Shown here piece after piece: positions 1 through 7,263 of a DNA stretch of 11,804 nt (positions are counted from its first letter, which is position 1; every line of letters begins with the position of its first letter). Location of the stretch: positions 1 to 11,804 of the forward strand of contig CAZQLE010000123.1 of NCBI GenBank assembly GCA_964593905.1, read 5' to 3'. The position numbers and the translations under genes are program-made. The notes beneath the pieces are model-generated. The model worked only from the letters and a program-made list of their open reading frames with translations. It was not told the origin of the DNA and did no database searches. The stretch is from CAZQLE01 sp964593905 (GTDB lineage: Bacteria > Chloroflexota > Anaerolineae > Anaerolineales > Anaerolineaceae).

Positions 1-569
1 CACTTCTGCCAGACTGTGCTCAACAGATCTGAAACCCGCCCCGCGGTTAATTCAGCCCCGGCCAACCACCCCAGCCGGGCAAACAGCGTATATCCGGCCC
101 AGAACAACTCGGGCAGCGCCTGTCGCCGTGCAGCAACAGGGTAATTAACCTGCCAGATCAACGCATCGTTCAGGTTGGAACACCCCCGGTCGTCTCCAGA
201 ACAGAGCACCACCGTCTGACAACCCTGCGCCAGGGCGGCCCGCACTTGAGACAAACACAGCGCATCGGCAGGCCGATCAAGCAGAAAAACGATCAGCGTC
301 TCTTCGCCTCTTGCCCAGGCAGGAACGCTGCGCAGGCTGACAGCCTGCCCCTTAAAAACAGCGTCGTTTTTCAGCAGACCTTCCAGCATTCGGGCTGCAT
401 CCAACCCGGTAGCGTGTCCCAGCAGCAGCACCTGTCGGGTCGGGGTTGGCGAGGGCAAGGGCAAACCGGCCGCAAGTTTAACCGCGGTCAAAATCCGTTC
501 TGGCAGCGCCGCCAAACCAGCCAGCGCCGCGGGGTTGGCGGTATGCGAAAATAAATCCAGTGTTTCCAT
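1..569 (-). CDS. SIS-fold phosphoglucose/phosphomannose isomerase-like protein, N-terminal part (gene continues beyond left edge)
   Basis: Reading leftward from 569 there are 189 codons without a stop, so the gene is truncated by the window edge. The ATG at 569 is supported by AGGAGG at 578-583 with 8 nt spacing; an out-of-frame ATG at 577 abuts the same motif and is not usable. The N-terminus (a PER motif near residue 25, then a Leu/Pro-rich stretch) and the later VNYPVAARRQALPE ... GYTLFARLG segment resemble the bifunctional phosphoglucose/phosphomannose isomerase family. That family interconverts glucose-6-P, fructose-6-P and mannose-6-P in the cytoplasm. However, the Gly-rich sugar-phosphate loop is replaced by LLLGHATGLDAARML, and the usual SYSGNTEET-type loop is not recognisable around ETLIVFLLDRPADAL. 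It may therefore be a non-catalytic SIS paralogue. It is the last visible gene of a minus-strand pair, 15 nt behind the lipoprotein gene. Family assignment is moderate; the reading frame is secure. Confidence 0.6.
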   Translation of the reverse strand, partial: METLDLFSHTANPAALAGLAALPERILTAVKLAAGLPLPSPTPTRQVLLLGHATGLDAARMLEGLLKNDAVFKGQAVSLRSVPAWARGEETLIVFLLDRPADALCLSQVRAALAQGCQTVVLCSGDDRGCSNLNDALIWQVNYPVAARRQALPELFWAGYTLFARLGWLAGAELTAGRVSDLLSTVWQK

Positions 570-577
570 CGCGCCAT

Positions 578-583
578 CCTCCT
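578..583 (-). promoter_or_regulatory. Shine-Dalgarno site of the SIS-like gene
   Basis: A perfect AGGAGG on the minus strand lies 8 nt before the ATG at 569. It decides the start of a gene that has no stop codon within the window. It sits in the 15-nt gap after the stop codon of the lipoprotein gene, so the two genes are probably one transcript. Confidence 0.75.
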
Positions 584-584
584 G

Positions 585-1646
585 TTATGGGTTCAACCAG
601 AGACGATAATCCAATTGGATCGAACCGGGGATATCGCCCTGTTGAATCAGCCGCACATAGCCGGGAAAGTTACTGCTGGTTCGAAGACAAAAAAACATTC
701 CATCCGGCAGATCGGTCAAGGGGAACAAATTGGTTTGAACATCCAGGCTTTCACAATCAATCCGGGTGGGCGGTTCCAGGCCATACAACACCACCTGCGC
801 CGGTTGAAGCGTTTCAAGATTAATTCGATCATTCAGCCCAATTTGCAGCACAACATCATCAAACGCGCCATTACCCTTCGAACCGGCATCAAAATCATAA
901 CTTTCCTGAATAAAAAGCTGCACCGATCCCGAGCTTTCCAGTTGAACCGGTTCTGTCTCAACGGCGCTCACCGCCGGGGGAAGAGCCCCCTGCACCAGAA
1001 TAAACACCCAGAAAGGCGATTCACCGGCCGGGCCAATGCCAAACAACTCCTGGTTGGCGTTGGCCAATTTCCAGTTGCCCTGATAAGAGCCCTCTTTATC
1101 GGGGGCTTTCATTTCCAGAGAGATATCAACACTTTCACCCGGCTTAACTTCCCGCGGCAGCGTCTGGCCATCCAGCGCAGCCAACTGTGTGCCAGAAAAC
1201 CACACCAGACGATAATCTTCGGTCCAGGTGCAATTCCCGCGGTTGATTATCCGCCAGACCTTGGTAAAGGGCTCTCCGGGGGCAAAAACTGTCCCATCCG
1301 GTATGGTGATATCCAGCGGATGCCCCGCCGAAGCGCGATTGCAGGGGAGCATCGTTTCACTGCGATCGGGAAAAGGAACCGGCGCGATATTGGCCGGGGT
1401 TGCACCGGGTTGAGCGGCAGGGGCGTTCACAAGACCACCGGCCGTAGGGAAAATTTCAGCCGTAGGGGCCGGCACAACAGGTAGAGTCTCCAGCGTGGGG
1501 GTCAGAAGCGGGGCAAAAGTTGAACTTTCGGGGCCGGGCCCTGGCGACGTTGGTAATGCCAGATCGGGCAGCATTTGACAGGATGTTGCCCAAAAAGCCC
1601 CGATGATCAGGGTGAGAATACGAGTTGACAGACAAAATTTATTCAT
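585..1646 (-). CDS. Lipoprotein with NBR1-type Ig-like domain
   Basis: 353 aa. Residues 1-22 form a signal peptide with a hydrophobic core (ILTLIIGAFWATS), followed by Cys23 as likely lipidation site; the lipobox (ATSC) is imperfect. Residues about 24-95 are a Pro/Thr/Ala-rich linker typical of exported Chloroflexota proteins. Residues about 101-218 match the Ig-like domain first described next to BRCA1: DITIPDGTVFAPGEPFTKVW, then NRGNCTW, then a PGESVDIS strand, then SYQGNWKL and PFWVFILV. In bacteria this domain is found on extracellular proteins and is thought to mediate binding; no catalytic role is known. The C-terminal ~125 residues (from about 230, with two Cys at 298 and 320 that could pair) are unfamiliar. 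Expected location is the outer face of the membrane. No clear ribosome-binding site precedes the ATG; a TAAAAT at 1661-1666 (minus strand) could be a -10 giving a very short leader. The SIS-like gene follows 15 nt downstream. Confidence 0.85.
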   Translation of the reverse strand: MNKFCLSTRILTLIIGAFWATSCQMLPDLALPTSPGPGPESSTFAPLLTPTLETLPVVPAPTAEIFPTAGGLVNAPAAQPGATPANIAPVPFPDRSETMLPCNRASAGHPLDITIPDGTVFAPGEPFTKVWRIINRGNCTWTEDYRLVWFSGTQLAALDGQTLPREVKPGESVDISLEMKAPDKEGSYQGNWKLANANQELFGIGPAGESPFWVFILVQGALPPAVSAVETEPVQLESSGSVQLFIQESYDFDAGSKGNGAFDDVVLQIGLNDRINLETLQPAQVVLYGLEPPTRIDCESLDVQTNLFPLTDLPDGMFFCLRTSSNFPGYVRLIQQGDIPGSIQLDYRLWLNP

Positions 1647-1739
1647 GCGGCCAGCGCTAGATTTTACCCTGTTTCTGCCTGAAAAAAATGTGGAATATCG
1701 GTCTCAACGCCCATAAGAACCGGCCTGGTGGTGCAGATA

Positions 1740-2354
1740 CTATTCAAGATTAAACCGATTCTCTTCTTTTACAAGGGCTTTTGCAATTTGATAATCTTCG
1801 GGGGTATTCACATTTAAGAAAATATATGGAAAAGGCTCAATCGCCCGGACTTCATCCGGGGTTAAAACGCGCACTTTCACCCGCTCAAACCAGCCAATCA
1901 TACGTCGTTCACCCCTTAAGAGCGCAGCTTCAACCCATTTCAGACAAACCTCCCGCCGATACAGCGCGTGTAGAGGCTCATAACCCAGCTCATTGGCCGG
2001 AACAACCACATCACAACCCAGTCGAACAGCCTCTTCTGCCATATGCGCAAATAACCGCGGACTGGCAAAAGGCATATCGCAGGCAACCACCGCCGCCAGC
2101 TCAGTTTCGGCAGCGCTTAACGCAGTCAACAGACCACCCAGTGCGCCCATCCCCGGCAGACGATCTGCAACCAGCGGCACATTAAGCCAGGCATATTGAT
2201 CGGGTGTGTTGGTGGTAATGATAATACGATTTCCCGCCTGGCACATCCGCTTAACCACTCGCTCAATAATCGGAACCCCCCGCAGCGGCAGCAAAGCCTT
2301 GTTTTCGCCCATCCGGCGCGATTCTCCGCCCGCCTGAACAATAATATCGAACAA
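1740..2354 (-). CDS. mobA: Molybdenum cofactor guanylyltransferase MobA
   Basis: 204 aa, the usual MobA length. The enzyme transfers GMP from GTP to molybdopterin cofactor in the cytoplasm, giving the guanine dinucleotide form used by DMSO-reductase-family enzymes such as formate dehydrogenase. Visible motifs: the nucleotide-binding loop QAGGESRRMGENKALLPL (7-24, with Lys19), a Gly-rich GMGALGG segment (68-74), the metal-binding Asp in ACDMPF (91-96), EPLHALYRR (126-134), and the C-terminal FLNVNTPEDY. The start is TTG at 2354: an in-frame TAA lies immediately upstream, and any later start would remove the nucleotide loop. A weak AAGTGGG motif sits just upstream. It is divergent from the formate dehydrogenase operon, which needs its product, so shared control from 2355-2627 is plausible. 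93 nt separate it from the downstream lipoprotein gene. Confidence 0.92.
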   Translation of the reverse strand: MFDIIVQAGGESRRMGENKALLPLRGVPIIERVVKRMCQAGNRIIITTNTPDQYAWLNVPLVADRLPGMGALGGLLTALSAAETELAAVVACDMPFASPRLFAHMAEEAVRLGCDVVVPANELGYEPLHALYRREVCLKWVEAALLRGERRMIGWFERVKVRVLTPDEVRAIEPFPYIFLNVNTPEDYQIAKALVKEENRFNLE

Positions 2355-2621
2355 TTAACACCCACTTTCTTATATAATGTTAGCGTACCATAATTATTCA
2401 GCCCTGCCGGGGAAGTTCCCGAAATTGAACCATTCCAAAGTACGTTGCTGTAATTTTACCCGTACCGGTCTGAAATCGTGTCTTTTTCTCAAGTCTCATC
2501 TTAACGCTTCATCCCCGCTGCTTTAGTCTCGCTAACTCTGCCCGACGATGGGTCTTACCGTTTCCAACACAGCCATTCCAGACCTGTTAAGTGTGAAGAA
2601 CCTCATTATCTCAATTGGAGA
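2355..2621. promoter_or_regulatory. Divergent intergenic region between mobA and the formate dehydrogenase operon
   Basis: 267 nt without a convincing gene. The A/T-rich stretch at 2371-2400 next to mobA is the likeliest place for the mobA promoter. An odd-centred inverted repeat GGGAA-G-TTCCC lies at 2410-2420, overlapping GTTC-N8-GAAC (2415-2430). A weak GTACG/CGTAC pair (2440-2444, 2461-2465) is also present. I see no good -35/-10 pair for the operon: TTCCAA-17-TGTTAA (2562-2590) matches only three bases in each box. No TGTCAG repeats of the kind found at 9271-9323 occur here, and I do not recognise a molybdenum-cofactor riboswitch. Confidence 0.4.
2617..2620 (+). promoter_or_regulatory. 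Shine-Dalgarno site deciding the first operon start
   Basis: GGAG is 7 nt before the ATG at 2628 but only 1 nt before an in-frame GTG at 2622. The spacing argues for ATG 2628 as the translation start. Confidence 0.7.
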
Positions 2622-2627
2622 GTGAAA

Positions 2628-4352
2628 ATGCCCAATCCAGATCTCACGCGTATGGATTCGCTAATACAGCGATATGGCGCTCAGGGTAGAACTGCGCTGC
2701 TGCCGGTGTTGCACGGTGTGCAAGAACTGTATGGTTTTATCCCCCAGGAAGCCGCGCGGCGGATTTCATCTGCATTGAAAATCCCCCTGGCAGAAATACA
2801 TGGTGTGATTGAATTCTATACCCTTTTTTACAATGAACCGGTGGCCGAGACGGTGATCCATGTATGCGGTGATCCGGCCTGTTCGCTGGCCGGGGCCGAT
2901 ACGCTGCTGAAGGATATTCGTAAAAAAGTGGAAATACACCTGATTGACAATATCCCGGTGCGCAACCTTCAGGTTGAACGCGCCGCCTGTCTTGGGTTGT
3001 GCGAACACGCGCCCGCGGTCATGGTTCAACGCACCGCGGTTCCCCGCGCCGATACCCATTCTTATGAAGATCTGGTCGGAATGAAAGCACGCCGGCCAGA
3101 TACCCCCATCGGCGGAGATATTTCCATCCTCACCGCCCAGTGTGGGCTGGGCAAAACCAACTGGCTGGCCGATTATGAAGCCATCGGCGGCTATCGCGGG
3201 CTGCGAAGCGCGTTAAGCATCACCCCCCAGCAAGTAATTCAAGAGATTAAAAGCTCCGGTCTGGTCGGGCGCGGCGGGGCGGCTTTTCCCACCGGAACCA
3301 AATGGGAGAGCGCGGCAGCAGCGCCGGGGGCCACAAAATATGTGGTGTGTAACGCCGATGAAGCTGAACCCGGCACATTCAAAGACCGGGTAATGATGGA
3401 AGACATGCCCCACCGGGTGCTTGAAGGCCTGATCTGCACCGGCTATGCCATTGGGGCCCAGCGGGGATATATCTACATTCGCGGCGAATATACCTATGCG
3501 TTTGATGTCATTGAGAAAGCGCTCGCCGAGGCCCGCCAGGCCGGTTATGTCGGTGAAAACATCCTCGGCAGCGGGTTTGAATTTGATATCGAACTGCGCA
3601 AGGGCGCAGGCGCATATATCTGCGGGGAAGAAACCGCCCTGTTTGAATCCATCGAAGGCAAACGCGGCTTTCCACGGGTTAAACCGCCCTTTCCGACCAC
3701 GCACGGTCTGTTCAACTGCCCCACCGTAATTAACAATGTTGAAACGCTGATTAACGTCCCCCTCATTCTGACCCACGGCGCGCAGGCCTACCGCCGCATT
3801 GGCACCGAAAAAAGCCCCGGCCCCAAGCTATTTTGCCTTTCCGGAGATGTCGTCAGACCCGGCTTATATGAAGTGCCGTTCGGGGTTACCTTCCGTCACC
3901 TGCTGGAAGACCTGGCTGGCGGCGTACGCGGCGGGCGCAAAATGCAGGCGGCCCTGTTTGGTGGTGCGGCCGGCGCTTTTGCCGGTGAACAACACCTGGA
4001 TGTGCGCCTGTCATTTGAAGACCTGCGTGCTGCCGGTCTGCCGTTGGGTTCGGGGGTGATCACGGTTTTCGATGAGACCCGCGATCTAACCGACATTGTT
4101 TTGCGCCTGGCGCATTTCTTTGCCGAAGAATCCTGCGGCAAGTGTTACCCCTGCCAGATTGGCACACAACGCCAGCTTGAAATTATGCAACGCGCAGCGC
4201 AGCGCCGTTTGCTCGCGGGCGACGACCAGCGTCTGGCCGACATTATCACCACCATGACAGATGCTTCAATTTGCGGCCTGGGCCAAACCGCCGGTTCGGC
4301 CGTGCAAAGCGCCATGCGCTTATGGCCAAATTTATTTCAAACCGGCAATTAG
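2628..4352 (+). CDS. Fused NuoE-NuoF-type diaphorase subunit of an NAD(P)-linked formate dehydrogenase
   Basis: 574 aa from ATG 2628. Residues about 1-145 are a NuoE-like thioredoxin-fold domain with [2Fe-2S] ligands C80, C85, C121 and C125 (C-x4-C, C-x3-C). Residues about 180-574 are NuoF-like: the NAD(H)/FMN segment GRGGAAFPTGTKW (214-226), YVVCNADEAEPGTFKDR (238-254), GAGAYICGEETAL (326-338), GKRGFPRVKPPFP (344-356), and the [4Fe-4S] motif SCGKCYPCQIG (C503, C506, C509) with C549 in ASICGLGQT as fourth ligand. The subunit exchanges electrons between NAD(P)H, FMN and the Fe-S chain. The E-F fusion is known from the beta subunits of soluble formate dehydrogenases. There is no extra C-terminal ferredoxin domain of the type found on HydB of bifurcating hydrogenases. 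An 18-nt gap leads to the next subunit. A hydrogenase partner is excluded by the catalytic gene downstream. Confidence 0.93.
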   Translation: MPNPDLTRMDSLIQRYGAQGRTALLPVLHGVQELYGFIPQEAARRISSALKIPLAEIHGVIEFYTLFYNEPVAETVIHVCGDPACSLAGADTLLKDIRKKVEIHLIDNIPVRNLQVERAACLGLCEHAPAVMVQRTAVPRADTHSYEDLVGMKARRPDTPIGGDISILTAQCGLGKTNWLADYEAIGGYRGLRSALSITPQQVIQEIKSSGLVGRGGAAFPTGTKWESAAAAPGATKYVVCNADEAEPGTFKDRVMMEDMPHRVLEGLICTGYAIGAQRGYIYIRGEYTYAFDVIEKALAEARQAGYVGENILGSGFEFDIELRKGAGAYICGEETALFESIEGKRGFPRVKPPFPTTHGLFNCPTVINNVETLINVPLILTHGAQAYRRIGTEKSPGPKLFCLSGDVVRPGLYEVPFGVTFRHLLEDLAGGVRGGRKMQAALFGGAAGAFAGEQHLDVRLSFEDLRAAGLPLGSGVITVFDETRDLTDIVLRLAHFFAEESCGKCYPCQIGTQRQLEIMQRAAQRRLLAGDDQRLADIITTMTDASICGLGQTAGSAVQSAMRLWPNLFQTGN

Positions 4353-4370
4353 TGCAGCGGAGGAAAAACG

Positions 4371-5078
4371 ATGACCAATCAAACCGTTCAAATCACCATC
4401 GATCATCAGCCCCATACCACTGCCGCCGGAACCACCATCGCCAAAGCTGCCGAAGAAATGGGCGTGTCCATTCCAACCCTTTGTTATCACGATTACTGCA
4501 CCGCCAATGCGCTGTGTCGCATTTGCGTGGTGGAGGTTGAGGGGGCCCGCACATTGATACCCGGCTGTGTTGCCAGGGTGAGCGAAGGCATGGTCATTCA
4601 TTCGCGTTCCGAACGTGTGGTCCGTGCCCGGCGCACCATTCTCGAAATGCTGGCAGCCACGGTGGACCTGAGTGAAGCCCCGGATATTCTGGCGTTGATT
4701 AATGAGTATGACGCAGACCCCCATCGCTTTCCCGGCGCCGAACGGCGTGAGCCGCCGCTGATGGACGATAACCCCATGTACATTCGCGACTATGCGAAAT
4801 GTATTTTGTGCTGGCGCTGCGTTCAGGTCTGTGCCCAAGATGCACAGTATACCTTTGCCATCAATTTTGACGGGCGCGGGTACCACACCCAGATCGGCAC
4901 CTTTTATGATGCAGCCATCCCCGATACCACCTGCGTGTTCTGCGGTCAATGCGTGGGCGTATGCCCCACCGGGGCGCTGAAACCTAAACGCCAGTGGCTG
5001 CTCGAGCAGGGCCTGGGGCCAGATGAGATCATGGCCCTAACCCGGCCGCAGCGCAGCGGTAACAGCGCCAAAGCTTAA
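4371..5078 (+). CDS. Ferredoxin-like electron-transfer subunit of formate dehydrogenase (NuoG N-terminus/HoxU-like)
   Basis: 235 aa; GGAGGA at 4359-4364 supports the ATG. Residues 1-80 are a plant-type ferredoxin domain with [2Fe-2S] ligands C38, C49, C52 and C66 (CRIC core). Residues about 140-200 carry two [4Fe-4S] motifs, C144-x2-C147-x2-C150-x3-C154 and C188-x2-C191-x2-C194-x3-C198-P. It should relay electrons between the catalytic subunit and the diaphorase. In NuoG, HoxU and FdsA a His-Cys3 [4Fe-4S] motif sits between these domains. Here that stretch (about 95-120, VDLSEAPDILALINEY) has no cysteine and only one histidine (H108), so that cluster is absent. In FdsA-type enzymes this module is fused to the catalytic chain; here it is a separate gene, as in many Gram-positive and Chloroflexota clusters. 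Its TAA overlaps an ATG at 5078 by one base. Confidence 0.9.
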   Translation: MTNQTVQITIDHQPHTTAAGTTIAKAAEEMGVSIPTLCYHDYCTANALCRICVVEVEGARTLIPGCVARVSEGMVIHSRSERVVRARRTILEMLAATVDLSEAPDILALINEYDADPHRFPGAERREPPLMDDNPMYIRDYAKCILCWRCVQVCAQDAQYTFAINFDGRGYHTQIGTFYDAAIPDTTCVFCGQCVGVCPTGALKPKRQWLLEQGLGPDEIMALTRPQRSGNSAKA

Positions 5079-5084
5079 TGGAAC

Positions 5085-5090
5085 AGGAGA
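5085..5090 (+). promoter_or_regulatory. Shine-Dalgarno site deciding the catalytic-subunit start
   Basis: AGGAGA lies 5 nt before ATG 5096. The upstream in-frame ATG at 5078 has no such motif in front of it, so 5096 is preferred. Confidence 0.65.
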
Positions 5091-5095
5091 ATACG

Positions 5096-7255
5096 ATGAC
5101 CGATCAAACCAGAATAATATCGACCGTGTGTCCTTACTGCGGCGTTGGCTGCAACCTGGAATTGCACGTGCAGGATAATTTTATTTACCGCGTAACCTCA
5201 CCCTTCAATGCCATCGTCAACCACGGCAATTTATGTGTAAAGGGCCGCTTTGGGTATGATTTTATTTACAGCCAGCGCCGGGTCACCACCCCGCTGATCC
5301 GTAAGCAGCCACAAAAGCCAGGAAGCCGCACCCAGGCCTTTGATCTTTCGGAATGGCGGGAAGTCAGTTGGGATGAAGCACTTGATTACACAGCCGACCG
5401 GTTGTGTGAGATCTATCAGCGGGACGGCGCAAAAGCCATGGCCGTATATTGCTGCGCCAAAGCAACCAATGAAGACAATTATCTGATGCAAAAAATGTAC
5501 CGCTCGCTGTTTCGCACCAACAATGTGGACCACTGCACCCGGTTGTGTCATGCCGGCAGCGTGGTGGCATTGCAGTTGGCGGTTGGCTCATCTGCCATGA
5601 GCAACACCGCCGCCGAAGTGATCGAGAATGATGTGTTTATCATCACCGGCTCAAACACCACCGAGACCCATCCGATCATTTCACTGCAAATGAAAGCCGC
5701 CATCGAAAAACATGGCGCAAAACTAATTGTGGTTGACCCGCGCCGAATCGAAATGGTCAATTATGCCACGTTGTGGCTGCCCGAGAAACCTGGCACAGAC
5801 ATTGCATTGTTCTCTGCCATGGCGCATGTGATCCTCAAAGAAAATCTGTTCAATCGTGAATTTATTGAAGCACGCACCGAAAATTTTGAAGATTTCGCGG
5901 CCTCAATGGAAAAATTCACTCCTGAATACGCAGAAAGCGTTTCAGGAGTCGACCGTGAACTGATCATTCAGGCGGCTCGCATGTACGCCGGGGCCAAAAA
6001 TGCCGCAATCTACTGGGCATTGGGCATTCCAGAACACAGCCACGGCACCGAAAACGCGCTGGCGCTGATCAACCTTTGCCTGCTCACCGGCCACATCGGA
6101 CGGCGCGGCACCGGGCTTAACCCATTGCGCGGGCAAAACAACGTGCAGGGCGCTTCCGATTCTGGCGCCATGCCCTGGCACTATCCCGGCTATCAACCGG
6201 TGACCGATGAAGCCGCAGCGCTGAAATTTGAAAGCGCATGGAATATTGAACCCGGCGGGCTAAACCGCGAACGCGGCCTGACCACCACTGAGATTCTGGG
6301 CCACGCCCACCCTGACGGGGTCCGCTCGTTGCATATCATGGGCGAAAACCCGATGATGTCTGAGCCAAACCTCAACTTAACCCGCCACGAGATGGAACAG
6401 CTTGAATTTCAGGTGGCGCAAGATTTATTTATTAACGAATCACACGCTTTTGCCGATGTGTTTCTCCCGGCGGTATCTTTTGCCGAAAAAGAAGGCACCT
6501 TCACCAATACCGACCGGCGCGTACAGCGTGTGAACCGCGCCATTGAACCCATCGGGCAGGCCCGCGCCGATTGGGAGATCATCTGTGACCTGGCGCAGCG
6601 CATTGAACAGCGTCTTGGCCGTTCATCCAGCGCCACATGGAATTATCAACACCCCTCCGAGATCATGGCCGAAATTGGCCGGGTCAGCCCCGAATACGCC
6701 GGAATCCGCTATGACCGCATTGAGCCAATCGGTCTGCAAACCCCGGTCTGGGATGAAAATCACCCTGGCACGCCTTTCCTGTTTGGCGATAGCTTTCCCC
6801 GCGGGCGGGGAAAATTTCACCCGCTAGATGACCTGCACGCAGCCGAGCTGCCCGATAGCGAATATCCCTTCATCCTCACCACCGGGCGGGTACTGGAACA
6901 CTGGCACGGCGGCACCTTAACCCGCGCCTCCTGGATGGATGATCTCTATCCCGAACCGCTGGTCGAGATTCATCCATCCGATGCGCAGCAACTGGGTCTA
7001 TCTCAGCGTCAACCGGTGCGGGTTAGCTCCCGCCGCGGCAGCATCGTGCTGCGCGCCACCATCACCGAAAAAACCACTCCGGGGGTCATTTTTATCCCCT
7101 TTGCGTTCCGCGAAGCCCCGGCAAACATGCTCACCAATGATGTAATCGACCCGCGGGCAAAAATTCCGGAATACAAGGTGTCTGCTGTAAAAATTGAACT
7201 CGCCAGCGAAGCGGATATGCCTGATATCGGATCAAAATCACGCGGTCGATACTGA
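5096..7255 (+). CDS. fdhA: Formate dehydrogenase catalytic (alpha) subunit, Mo/W-bisMGD oxidoreductase, Cys type
   Basis: 719 aa from ATG 5096 (six residues longer if 5078 is used). It interconverts formate and CO2 at a Mo or W bis(MGD) centre. The N-terminal [4Fe-4S] motif is C12-x2-C15-x3-C19-x27-C47, followed by Lys49 (LCVKG), the usual electron relay to the cofactor. NNVDHCTRLCHAGS (142-155) places Cys151 at the metal-ligand position that is selenocysteine in E. coli FdhF, with the conserved His152 after it. GLNPLRGQNNVQGASDSGA and PWHYPGYQPV are hallmark FDH segments. From about residue 590 there is a molybdopterin-dinucleotide-binding domain (TTGRVLEHWHGGTLTR; IPFAFREAPANMLTN). No twin-arginine signal is seen, so the enzyme is cytoplasmic. 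NADH-dependent use is inferred from the neighbouring diaphorase subunits; other family members (nitrate or arsenate enzymes) are less likely given the FDH-type motifs. No fdhD sulfurtransferase gene is in the window. The regulator gene begins 8 nt after the stop. Confidence 0.93.
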   Translation: MTDQTRIISTVCPYCGVGCNLELHVQDNFIYRVTSPFNAIVNHGNLCVKGRFGYDFIYSQRRVTTPLIRKQPQKPGSRTQAFDLSEWREVSWDEALDYTADRLCEIYQRDGAKAMAVYCCAKATNEDNYLMQKMYRSLFRTNNVDHCTRLCHAGSVVALQLAVGSSAMSNTAAEVIENDVFIITGSNTTETHPIISLQMKAAIEKHGAKLIVVDPRRIEMVNYATLWLPEKPGTDIALFSAMAHVILKENLFNREFIEARTENFEDFAASMEKFTPEYAESVSGVDRELIIQAARMYAGAKNAAIYWALGIPEHSHGTENALALINLCLLTGHIGRRGTGLNPLRGQNNVQGASDSGAMPWHYPGYQPVTDEAAALKFESAWNIEPGGLNRERGLTTTEILGHAHPDGVRSLHIMGENPMMSEPNLNLTRHEMEQLEFQVAQDLFINESHAFADVFLPAVSFAEKEGTFTNTDRRVQRVNRAIEPIGQARADWEIICDLAQRIEQRLGRSSSATWNYQHPSEIMAEIGRVSPEYAGIRYDRIEPIGLQTPVWDENHPGTPFLFGDSFPRGRGKFHPLDDLHAAELPDSEYPFILTTGRVLEHWHGGTLTRASWMDDLYPEPLVEIHPSDAQQLGLSQRQPVRVSSRRGSIVLRATITEKTTPGVIFIPFAFREAPANMLTNDVIDPRAKIPEYKVSAVKIELASEADMPDIGSKSRGRY

Positions 7256-7263
7256 AAGAGACT

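Noticed and set aside
615..1484. 289-codon plus-strand open frame
   Set aside because: Lies antisense to the lipoprotein gene, has a scrambled Arg/Asn-rich composition and no motif; the minus strand has a signal peptide and an NBR1-type domain.
2468..2555. Series of GTCT tetramers upstream of the formate dehydrogenase operon as a BTAD operator
   Set aside because: Spacings of 12, 13, 33 and 26 bp have no constant helical phase and the motif is only 4 nt.
2401..2621. Molybdenum-cofactor riboswitch upstream of the operon
   Set aside because: I could not find the conserved stems; only short weak inverted repeats are visible.
2622..2627. GTG 2622 as start of the NuoE-NuoF fusion
   Set aside because: Only 1 nt from GGAG; ATG 2628 has 7 nt spacing in the same frame.
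4332..4949. 205-codon minus-strand open frame
   Set aside because: Antisense to the Fe-S subunit, whose cysteine motifs are unmistakable.
5078..5095. ATG 5078 as start of the catalytic subunit, giving a TAATG overlap
   Set aside because: No ribosome-binding motif before it; AGGAGA is well placed for ATG 5096. Kept as an alternative.
5543..5551. Possible selenocysteine at the formate dehydrogenase active site
   Set aside because: The codon is a normal Cys (TGT) in RLCHAG; no in-frame TGA needs recoding.
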